Assembly (NCBI GenBank): GCA_038227745.1
Contig: JBBRPS010000580.1
Span: 1-6,696 of the forward strand
Length of the DNA: 6,696 bases
DNA from: DASPXY01 sp038227745
Lineage (GTDB): Bacteria; Planctomycetota; Planctomycetia; Gemmatales; Gemmataceae
Reading direction: 5' to 3'
Numbering within the stretch: the first letter of the stretch is position 1; each line of letters starts with the position of its first letter. The translations under genes and the position numbers were made by a program. Below the pieces are notes generated by a model. It was not told where the DNA came from and ran no database searches. It worked only from the letters and a program-made list of their open reading frames with translations. Below, in pieces: positions 1 through 5,832 of this stretch.

Positions 1-31
1 CGGAGCGAGTCGGCCACGAACCCCCCGCGGC

Positions 32-271
32 TCACCGGCCGACACGGAACGCCGGCAGCACGGAGATGCCGCGGAACCACGAGCCGCTCTTGCGCTCGCG
101 GTATTTCAGGCCGTAGCACTCCAGCATGTCGAGGAAGGTGAACTGGTCCTGCACCGGCACCCCGGTGTACAGGCACCACTGCACGTAGGCGAGGTAAAGC
201 CCGACGGCGGACACGCGGGCGTTCCGGGCGAACAGGCAACACTGTTCCACAAAGCCGCTGATCGGTTTCAT
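32..271 (-). CDS. Small protein resembling the C-terminal winged-helix tail of P4/D5-type primases
   Basis: A 79-residue protein starting at ATG 269-271 and ending at TGA 32-34. Upstream of the start lies a purine-rich GGGAGGGAGGG stretch (plus-strand 283-293), an acceptable though slightly distant ribosome binding site. The layout FVEQCC near residue 7, then LYLAYVQWC, then F-x-x-x-L-x-x-x-G, then W-F-R-G-I near the end, follows the pattern I know from the last about 70 residues of phage/plasmid P4- and D5-family primase-helicases, a small winged-helix DNA-binding tail. The primase and helicase parts are absent: the protein starts at its own methionine, and only about 200 bp of non-coding DNA lie upstream. 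It could be a stand-alone DNA-binding protein, a remnant of an integrated element, or a convergent small domain. It carries many aromatic residues and three cysteines (two adjacent). The function is unknown; the domain resemblance is pattern recognition, not a search. Confidence 0.6.
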   Translation of the reverse strand: MKPISGFVEQCCLFARNARVSAVGLYLAYVQWCLYTGVPVQDQFTFLDMLECYGLKYRERKSGSWFRGISVLPAFRVGR

Positions 272-282
272 GGCAGATTGGA

Positions 283-293
283 CCCTCCCTCCC
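283..293 (-). promoter_or_regulatory. Purine-rich Shine-Dalgarno region of the small primase-tail-like gene
   Basis: Read on the minus strand this is a short run of GGGA repeats ending about 11 bases before the ATG at 271. It supports that start, although the spacing is longer than the usual 5 to 9 bases. The repeat offers more than one register for anti-Shine-Dalgarno pairing. Confidence 0.45.
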
Positions 294-470
294 TCTGTTC
301 TAAGTCATCCGCACACCCCGTACCAGCCGGAAACTCCGCCGCTCACGCGGATTTCACACGCCCCCTTCGCTCCGTACAGCCTGCAACGGTTGTACGACGC
401 GCCCGACCTTGTCCCCCCGTGCGGCCCGCCTAACGTAACCTTGTGACCGGCCGCCAACCATCTCGGGAAC

Positions 471-475
471 AAGGA
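471..475 (+). promoter_or_regulatory. Probable ribosome binding site of the M3 peptidase gene
   Basis: AAGGA lies only two bases before the ATG at 478. The spacing is tighter than ideal, but this is the only purine-rich element close to the start. The N-terminal residues that follow fit an M3 oligoendopeptidase start, so the ATG is kept. Confidence 0.45.
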
Positions 476-477
476 CC

Positions 478-2292
478 ATGATTCAGACCCTCCGACCGAC
501 CAGCAGCGCCGACGGCGTCTCATGGGACCTCGCCGACCTCTACAGCGGCCCCGACGACCCGCGGATCAGCGTCGACCTGGAAGGCGCCCGCGGCCGCGCC
601 GAGCGCTTCGAGGCGGCCTACCGCGGCAAGATCGACACCCCAGGCGGCCCCGACGCCAAACTCCTCCTCGAAGCCGTCCGCGAGCTGGAGGGCCTCTACG
701 AGCAGATGGACAGGCCAGCCGTCTACGCCAACCTGCTGCACGCGGCGAAAACCGACGACCCGAAGCGCGGCGCCCTCCTCAGCCGCACCCGCGAGGCGCG
801 CACCCGCATCAACAAACACCTCATCTTTTTCGACCTGGAATGGATTAAGCTCGCCGACGAGCCGGCCCGCGCCCTCCGCGCCCGGCCGGAGCTGGCGAAG
901 TACCGCCATTACCTGGAGCAGCTGCGCGCCCGCCGCCCGCACATCCTCAGCGAGCCGGAGGAAAAGCTCCTCGATGAGAAATCCGTCACCGGCCGGGCCG
1001 CCTTCGTCCGCCTGTTCGACGAGACGGTCTCGTCGATGAAGTTCCCGTTCGTACACGACGGCAAGAGCGAGCTGCTGAGCAACCAGCAGATCCTGGCGAA
1101 GCTCTACGAGACCGACCGCGCGGTGCGCCGGGCCGGGGCGGAGGGCCTGACGAAGGGCCTGCAGGAGAACACCCGCCTGCTGACGTTCCTGTTCAACAAC
1201 CTGGTCCACGACCACCGCGTGGACTGCGAGCTGCGGCACTACGACAGCCCGATGGCGCCGCGCAACCTGGCGAACGAGATCAGCCCCACCGTGGTCGAGG
1301 CGCTGATGACCGCGGCGGAGCGGCACCACGCCACCGTCCAGCGCTATTACCGCCTCAAGGGCCGCCTCCTCGGCGTCGAGCCGCTCCACGACTACGACCG
1401 CTACGCCCCCCTCTTTCCCGACATGCCGGCGTGCGACTGGTTGACGGCGCGGCGCATCGTCGCGGAGAGTTACGAGGCGTTCAGCCCGCGGGCGGGGACG
1501 GTGATCCGCGAGTTCTTCGACCGGAGCTGGATCGACGCGGAGCTGCGCGAGGGCAAGCGCGGCGGCGCCTTCAGCAGCAGTGCCGTGCCCAGCGCCCACC
1601 CGTACATCCTGATGAACTTCACCGACAAGCTGCGCGACGTGATGACGCTGGCGCACGAGCTGGGCCACGGCCTGCACCAGTACCTGTCGCGCGGCGTCGG
1701 CTACCTGCAGTGCGACACGCCGCTGACGACCGCCGAGACGGCCAGCGTCTTCGGCGAGATGCTCACGTTCCAGCGACTGCAGCAGGTGTACCCCGAGCCG
1801 CGCGTGCGCCTGGCGATGCTGTGCAGCAAGATCGAGGACGCCTTCGCCACGGTGTTCCGTCAGGTCGTGCTGACGCGCTTCGAGCAGGCGCTGCACCGGG
1901 CGCGGCGCGAGCAGGGCGAGCTGACGACGGAACGGATCAACGAAATGTGGCTGGCGGCGAACCGGCCGATGCACGGCGACGTGGTGCGCCTGACGGACGG
2001 CTATGGCTGGTGGTGGGAGTACATCGGCCACTTCATCCACGTGCCGTTCTACTGCTACGCCTACGCCTTTGGCGAGCTGCTGGTGCTGGCGCTGGTGCAG
2101 AAGTACCGGCAGGAGGGACAGGCGTTCGTGTCGAAGTACCTCGAACTGCTGTCGGCCGGTGGCTCGGAGGCGCCGCACGTCCTGGTGGCGCGGCTCGGCG
2201 TGGACGTGAACGACCCCGGCTTCTGGGAACTGGGCCTGCGCCTGCTCGGCGACATGGTCGATGAGGCGGAGCGCCTGGCGGCGCAGCTGTAA
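478..2292 (+). CDS. pepF: M3 family zinc oligoendopeptidase (PepF type)
   Basis: Cytosolic zinc metallopeptidase of 604 residues that would cleave short peptides, usually in peptide recycling or trimming of signal-peptide fragments. Length is typical of the PepF branch of M3. The N-terminal half (about 15-200) is the helical lid domain, with the expected W-D-L-x-D-L-Y opening near residue 16. The catalytic domain carries HELGH at 393-397, so H393 and H397 bind zinc and E394 is the general base. The third ligand is E420 in ETASVFGE (420-427), with spacing normal for the family. The H-F-x-x-V-P-F-Y-x-Y-x-Y segment at 518-529 matches the substrate-binding histidine/tyrosine loop. No signal peptide or membrane segment is visible. 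All active-site elements are intact, so activity is expected. It is followed by the pseudokinase gene on the same strand after a 156 bp gap, too wide to infer a tight operon. Substrate specificity cannot be read from the sequence. Confidence 0.95.
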   Translation: MIQTLRPTSSADGVSWDLADLYSGPDDPRISVDLEGARGRAERFEAAYRGKIDTPGGPDAKLLLEAVRELEGLYEQMDRPAVYANLLHAAKTDDPKRGALLSRTREARTRINKHLIFFDLEWIKLADEPARALRARPELAKYRHYLEQLRARRPHILSEPEEKLLDEKSVTGRAAFVRLFDETVSSMKFPFVHDGKSELLSNQQILAKLYETDRAVRRAGAEGLTKGLQENTRLLTFLFNNLVHDHRVDCELRHYDSPMAPRNLANEISPTVVEALMTAAERHHATVQRYYRLKGRLLGVEPLHDYDRYAPLFPDMPACDWLTARRIVAESYEAFSPRAGTVIREFFDRSWIDAELREGKRGGAFSSSAVPSAHPYILMNFTDKLRDVMTLAHELGHGLHQYLSRGVGYLQCDTPLTTAETASVFGEMLTFQRLQQVYPEPRVRLAMLCSKIEDAFATVFRQVVLTRFEQALHRARREQGELTTERINEMWLAANRPMHGDVVRLTDGYGWWWEYIGHFIHVPFYCYAYAFGELLVLALVQKYRQEGQAFVSKYLELLSAGGSEAPHVLVARLGVDVNDPGFWELGLRLLGDMVDEAERLAAQL

Positions 2293-2434
2293 AGGGCCCG
2301 CCGCTTCGTCACGATTGGACAGGTCCGCCGCGGTGACCTATGGTTGTGCAGACTCGGGGCGGGCGCCCTGCGCCTGTGCCGGCGCCAGCACGTCCCGCCC
2401 TGTGAGCCGACGACCACGAAGGACTCGACTGACC

Positions 2435-2440
2435 GGGAGG
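2435..2440 (+). promoter_or_regulatory. Shine-Dalgarno GGGAGG deciding the GTG start at 2449
   Basis: GGGAGG ends eight bases before GTG 2449, near-ideal spacing. The upstream in-frame alternative (TTG 2344) has no comparable element, and the extra 35 residues it would add are low-complexity and rich in Arg, Cys and Thr. This site therefore favours a 600-residue product. Confidence 0.7.
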
Positions 2441-2448
2441 GCCAGCGC

Positions 2449-4251
2449 GTGAACGCCAGCGACGATCCGACACAACCCATCTGCCGTGCCCAGACCATCC
2501 TGAGGACGACCGACCACCTGCTGCTGCCCGCGGGCGCCCTGCAACTCGACGCCTCCCTCGCCGGTGCAGGCTCCACGGGGGCCACCGCGGTGCGGGAGGC
2601 GCCCGCCCTCGCCGACGTGATGCCGAACCTCGCCGTCGAGCTCGCCGACCACGAGTTCGTGGCCTGCGTGGAGCGCGGCCCGCTCGGCGAGGTCTGGAAG
2701 GTCCGCACTCCCGAAGGAAAACTCCGCCTGGCCCACCACCTCCACGGCACCGAGTCGGGCGGCGGCGGCGACGAGTGGCTGGGCCGACTCCTGTCGCTCT
2801 CCCACCCCCTCCTGCCCGCGCTCGACGTGGGGCGTGGCTCCTCGGGCTGCGTCGTCCTGCTCGCCGATGCTCCCGACCGCAGCCTGAACGACTGGTTCCG
2901 CGAGTGCCGCTCCTGGAACCTGCCGGGTGTCCCGCGCTCGGACCTGGTGCGCTTCCTCAAGCCCGTCGCCCATGCCCTCGACGAGCTGTACGAGCGGCAC
3001 CGGCTACAGCACCTCGGCCTGCACCCCGGGAGCCTCCAGCTCAAGAAGAACAAGCCGCGCATCGACGGCTTCGGCCTGGTGCCGCTGCTGGGGCTGCCGT
3101 CGGGCCGTCCGCCCCGCACGCTGAACCCGAACTACTGCGCCCCGGAACTGCTGGACGGCCGCGTCACGCCCGGCTGCGACCAGTACAGCCTCGCCTTGAT
3201 CTGCGCCGAGATGCTAACCGGCGTCCACCCACTGCACGGCATCGGCGGCCGGCGCCCGGCCGGTGCGGGGCGGTACGAACGGCCGGAGCTGGGCCTGCTC
3301 GCCTCGGCCGACCGCGAGGTCGTCGCGCGTGCCCTCGACCCCGACGCACAGCAGCGCTTCGGGAACTGCGCCCGGTTCGTCGCCGCCCTCGAAGCGTCGC
3401 TCGCGCCGGAGGAGTCGGGCGTGAATCGGCGGCCGGAACTGCTGCCCCCACTGCTCGTCGCTTCGCCGGGCCCCGCGCCCGCGCCGCGCGAGCTGTCCTC
3501 GCTGGACCAATTCATCCGCGCGCTGCTCGCGCTGGCGGTCGGGCCCCAGGTCTTCCGCGACCACGGCACCATCCGCTATCACCTGGAGGCGGGCCAGGCC
3601 CTGCGGCACCGCTGCGCCGTCAGCCTCTTCCCCGGGGCGGCGCTGCTCCGCCTGGAGGGCTTCCGCCAGAAGTGGGGCGCCGACGCCGTCCCGATCGACC
3701 GCGAGTGCCTCGCCTTCACGGTCAGCACCTCCCTGAGCCTGTGGGAGCGGCTGACCGGCCAGCAGGTGGGGCTGGAAATCCAGGTGCGCATGACACCGCC
3801 GGCGCGGACCAGCAAGAAGCTCTCCGAGGTGTCCGTGCTGATCCGCCCGTACGGCTGCGGCCCAGCGCGGGCGGTGCGGCTGCTGGAGGAGACGGGGCCG
3901 GTCCTGCTGGAGAGCCTGCGCGAGCACTTGCAGGCGCTGCCGGAGCAGCGCGGCCAGGAGCGGGTGCTCTGGAACCAGCCGCTGCGCGTCATCCCCGTCG
4001 TCGGCGGGTCGCGCCTGCTGGACGCCATCGACTGCATGGGCAAGGACATCTCGCGGCGGGGGATCGGCTTCTTCTTGCCGGAGCCGCTGGACGCGACGCA
4101 CTTCTACGTCAACCACCCGGCGCTGCTGCACCTGGCCCCGGTCGCGGGCCTGGCCAAGGTGGTGCGCGGCCAGCGCAGCCCCGACGGCTGGTACGAGGTC
4201 GGCGCCCTGTTCACGCCCGAAGGGCCGATCGACGGTCTGGGGCGGAAATGA
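2449..4251 (+). CDS. Pseudokinase with C-terminal PilZ-like domain
   Basis: A 600-residue protein read from GTG 2449. Residues about 66-318 follow the Ser/Thr kinase fold: a reduced glycine loop RGPLGEVWK (76-84), a helical C-lobe, an intact APE (231-233) and the D-Q-Y-S motif (244-247) of bacterial Hanks-type kinases. The catalytic parts are gone. There is no lysine at residues 92-100 where the VAIK lysine belongs. HRD is replaced by H188-L189-G190, the catalytic-loop lysine and asparagine by H192 and S195, and DFG by G207-F208-G209 with an Asp one residue early. It should not phosphorylate. A Pro/Ala-rich linker (about 320-348) leads to an unassigned region (about 350-500). Residues about 504-590 look like PilZ, with DISRRG (533-538) matching the D/N-x-S-x-x-G signature and a closing V-G-A-L-F strand (584-588). 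No membrane segment or signal peptide is seen. A signalling adaptor, possibly c-di-GMP responsive, is inference. Confidence 0.85.
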   Translation: MNASDDPTQPICRAQTILRTTDHLLLPAGALQLDASLAGAGSTGATAVREAPALADVMPNLAVELADHEFVACVERGPLGEVWKVRTPEGKLRLAHHLHGTESGGGGDEWLGRLLSLSHPLLPALDVGRGSSGCVVLLADAPDRSLNDWFRECRSWNLPGVPRSDLVRFLKPVAHALDELYERHRLQHLGLHPGSLQLKKNKPRIDGFGLVPLLGLPSGRPPRTLNPNYCAPELLDGRVTPGCDQYSLALICAEMLTGVHPLHGIGGRRPAGAGRYERPELGLLASADREVVARALDPDAQQRFGNCARFVAALEASLAPEESGVNRRPELLPPLLVASPGPAPAPRELSSLDQFIRALLALAVGPQVFRDHGTIRYHLEAGQALRHRCAVSLFPGAALLRLEGFRQKWGADAVPIDRECLAFTVSTSLSLWERLTGQQVGLEIQVRMTPPARTSKKLSEVSVLIRPYGCGPARAVRLLEETGPVLLESLREHLQALPEQRGQERVLWNQPLRVIPVVGGSRLLDAIDCMGKDISRRGIGFFLPEPLDATHFYVNHPALLHLAPVAGLAKVVRGQRSPDGWYEVGALFTPEGPIDGLGRK

Positions 4252-4262
4252 CGCGGCAGTGC

Positions 4263-4282
4263 GGCGCTACACGTCCAGCGCC
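4263..4282. other. Weak inverted repeat at the convergent gene junction
   Basis: GGCGCT (4263-4268) and AGCGCC (4277-4282) form a perfect 6 bp stem around an 8-base loop, spanning the TAG stop of the minus-strand glycohydrolase gene and lying 12 bases past the TGA of the pseudokinase gene. There is no T-run on either side. It could slow transcription from both directions, but short GC-rich stems are common in such DNA. It is the only candidate terminator structure I found at this junction. Confidence 0.2.
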
Positions 4283-5181
4283 TCGCGGGCGGCCAGCCAG
4301 TCCGGGGGAATGGCGGCGCGGCCGTTCGCCAGGGCGAGGACGCCGCCGACGATGGCACAGTTCGTGTCGATGTCGCCGCCGCCGGCGACCGTGGCCCACA
4401 TCGCGTCCACGTAGCTGTTCAGATGGCGCGCGGCGCACCACAGCGCGAACGGGACGGTGTCGGGCGCAGTGACACGGCTGCCGTTGCCCAGTTCGGCGAC
4501 CGCCGCGGCCACCGTGGCGCTGTGCGGCAGCCCGACTGCCCGCAGCAGCCCCGCCCGCGTCGCCCCCGCCGGCGTGAAGCGGTACGCCACCTTGAGCAAT
4601 TCCCCCTCCTCCCGCCGCTCCGGCGCCGCGCGCGTCTGCCACGCCCAGGCGCCCGCCACGGCGACCGCCATCGCCCCCGCCTGCCCTTCGAGGTGAGCAT
4701 GCGTCACCGCCGCGCTGGCGCGGGCCTCCTCGGCGGCGGCCGCCAGATCGTCCGCGAAGTAGGCGGCCACCGGCGCCACGCGCATCGCGCCGCCGTTGCC
4801 CAGCGACCCCTCGCCGCCGAACGCCGACCCCGCCGCCGTGCGCCAGTGAACCCTCCTCCCGATTGCCTGCAGGATCTCGTGCGCGATGGCCCCGTAGCCG
4901 CGGTTCGGCCCCTCGAAGTAGCGGCGTGCGAACACCGTGGCGAGGTCGTCTTGCTCGATGCGGCCGTGCCGGTCCAGCACCTCGGCGATGGCGAGCGCCA
5001 TAACCGTGTCGTCGGTGTAGGGCCACGGGCTGTTCGGGACCGCCCGCGCCTCGACCAGGCGGCGCGCGGAAGGGGCGAAGAAGCGCTCGCCGAAAGCGTC
5101 GCCAACCGAGAGGCCGTCGAGCGCCTCGCGCACCCGGTCCATGCGGGCATCGTGATCGGCGGGAAGGGGGCGCGTCGTCAT
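4267..5181 (-). CDS. ADP-ribosylglycohydrolase (DraG/ARH family)
   Basis: A 304-residue cytosolic hydrolase expected to remove ADP-ribose from a modified substrate (Arg/Ser-linked protein, nucleic acid or a small molecule) using a binuclear magnesium centre. Family signatures appear in order: G-D-A-F-G (27-31), T-D-D-T (56-59) supplying metal-binding acids, N-G-G-A-M-R (129-134), the T-H-x-H helix (160-163), and G-G-D-I-D-T-N-x-A-x-x-G (268-279), whose D270 and D272 complete the metal site. All are intact and the length is normal. The ATG at 5179-5181 is preferred over an in-frame GTG at 5215-5217 because AGGAG sits seven bases before it. It is last in the minus-strand cluster, 54 bp after the Uma2 gene, and converges on the pseudokinase gene with 15 bp between stops. 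No ADP-ribosyltransferase gene is in the window, so the substrate is unknown. Confidence 0.92.
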   Translation of the reverse strand: MTTRPLPADHDARMDRVREALDGLSVGDAFGERFFAPSARRLVEARAVPNSPWPYTDDTVMALAIAEVLDRHGRIEQDDLATVFARRYFEGPNRGYGAIAHEILQAIGRRVHWRTAAGSAFGGEGSLGNGGAMRVAPVAAYFADDLAAAAEEARASAAVTHAHLEGQAGAMAVAVAGAWAWQTRAAPERREEGELLKVAYRFTPAGATRAGLLRAVGLPHSATVAAAVAELGNGSRVTAPDTVPFALWCAARHLNSYVDAMWATVAGGGDIDTNCAIVGGVLALANGRAAIPPDWLAAREALDV

Positions 5182-5188
5182 GAATGGT

Positions 5189-5193
5189 CTCCT
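5189..5193 (-). promoter_or_regulatory. Shine-Dalgarno AGGAG of the glycohydrolase gene
   Basis: Read on the minus strand, AGGAG lies seven bases before the ATG at 5181. This near-ideal site places the start 12 codons inside the longest open frame and implies independent translation initiation within a shared transcript. Confidence 0.75.
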
Positions 5194-5235
5194 GAGAAGG
5201 GCGTGCCGCAGGGACACCCGCGAGCGGGCGGAAGT

Positions 5236-5832
5236 TCACGAGGCGGGCGGCGGCTCCGGCGTTTCCTCGCCCGCCGCATCGCCCTCGAAGAGCGCCGCCA
5301 CCGGCATCTGGAAGCCGGGAAGGAGATCGCCGCCGTCGAGCTGTTCGCTCTCTTGCAGGACCTGGATCTGGACCGGAGAGCGATAAACGTAGACTTGCCG
5401 CTCCGCGGGCAAAACCAGGCACACCAGGACGGCACCGGCCTGGAAGTACTCACGGACCTTGGCCAGGACCTCCACCATCGTTTCGGTACGGCTGACCACT
5501 TCCACGGTCAATTCCGGCACGACCGCCCAGGCACTGGTGCTCGGCACTCGTCGGTTCTTCGGCCAGCGCTTGTACGAGACGAAGGCCACATCCGGCCGCC
5601 GCTGCCTGGAGATCGACGGCAACTCGAATAGCATCTCGCAGACTGCCCGCCCGAGGTCCTGCGCCTGGACGAAGGCCTCCAGGCGGACGGTGAACAAAGT
5701 CGCGATCCTCGTCTCATACGCGCTCATGGGGGGCAGCTCCCTGCGCTGGCCGTCGATGACCTCGTACAGCGCTTCACTGTCCGGTTGCATTCGGTCGGCG
5801 ATTTCCGGCGGGATCATTAGCGTCGCGTTCAT
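5236..5832 (-). CDS. Uma2 family protein (PD-(D/E)XK nuclease fold, DUF820)
   Basis: A 198-residue protein of the Uma2 family, a restriction-endonuclease-like fold common in many copies in cyanobacteria and planctomycetes, with no settled biological role. The visible core is Y-E-V-I-D-G (23-28), R-P-D-V-A-F-V (79-85) with candidate metal-binding D81, P-E-L-T-V-E-V-V-S (106-114) with E111, and K125 in the following helix near Y129-F130-x-x-G133. The last about 15 residues are Glu/Pro-rich and probably disordered. The usual acidic core residues are retained, so a nuclease activity is possible but not shown. The ATG (5830-5832) overlaps the methyltransferase TGA (5829-5831) as ATGA, and AAAGGA stands five bases before it inside the methyltransferase reading frame. 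This indicates translational coupling. GC content in sampled stretches (about 62-68%) is somewhat lower than in the pseudokinase gene, weakly compatible with a mobile family history. Confidence 0.93.
   Translation of the reverse strand: MNATLMIPPEIADRMQPDSEALYEVIDGQRRELPPMSAYETRIATLFTVRLEAFVQAQDLGRAVCEMLFELPSISRQRRPDVAFVSYKRWPKNRRVPSTSAWAVVPELTVEVVSRTETMVEVLAKVREYFQAGAVLVCLVLPAERQVYVYRSPVQIQVLQESEQLDGGDLLPGFQMPVAALFEGDAAGEETPEPPPAS

Larger units (their letters stand above)
272..477. promoter_or_regulatory. Divergent intergenic region, presumed promoters for both flanking genes
   Basis: This gap separates two genes transcribed away from each other, so promoters for both should lie here. I could not identify convincing -35/-10 boxes. 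The word CCTTGT occurs at 408-413 and 439-444, and its complement ACAAGG at 469-474 overlaps the ribosome binding site of the peptidase gene. No operator palindrome or riboswitch-like structure is evident. Confidence 0.4.

Noticed and set aside
305..523. A 72-residue minus-strand open frame covering the divergent intergenic region
   Set aside because: No recognisable features, an Arg-run start inside the peptidase coding region, and it occupies the expected promoter region.
520..2178. A 552-residue open frame antisense to the peptidase gene
   Set aside because: It is a high-GC shadow: composition is dominated by Arg, Ala, Val, Gln and His with no recognisable domain, while the plus-strand frame encodes an intact M3 peptidase.
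2344..2448. 35-residue N-terminal extension of the pseudokinase from TTG 2344
   Set aside because: It lacks a ribosome binding site, whereas GTG 2449 has GGGAGG at good spacing; the extension looks non-coding.
2293..2448. Possible terminator between the peptidase and pseudokinase genes
   Set aside because: Only very short inverted repeats (such as GTCAC/GTGAC) with no T-run, not enough to call a terminator.
2775..4472. A 565-residue plus-strand open frame in another phase of the pseudokinase gene
   Set aside because: Almost entirely Ala, Arg, Pro and Gly, as expected from a shifted frame in GC-rich coding DNA; it also runs into the opposite-strand glycohydrolase gene.
5182..5217. 12-residue N-terminal extension of the glycohydrolase from GTG 5217
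   Set aside because: The AGGAG before ATG 5181 lies inside this stretch at ideal spacing, and family homology starts only after the shorter N-terminus.
4211..5422. A 403-residue minus-strand frame overlapping the glycohydrolase in another phase
   Set aside because: Repetitive Gly/Arg/Ala composition, no domain, and it overlaps the true gene.
4423..5631. A 402-residue plus-strand open frame across the glycohydrolase and Uma2 genes
   Set aside because: It lies antisense to two clearly recognisable genes and shows only Arg/Ala/His-rich low-complexity sequence.
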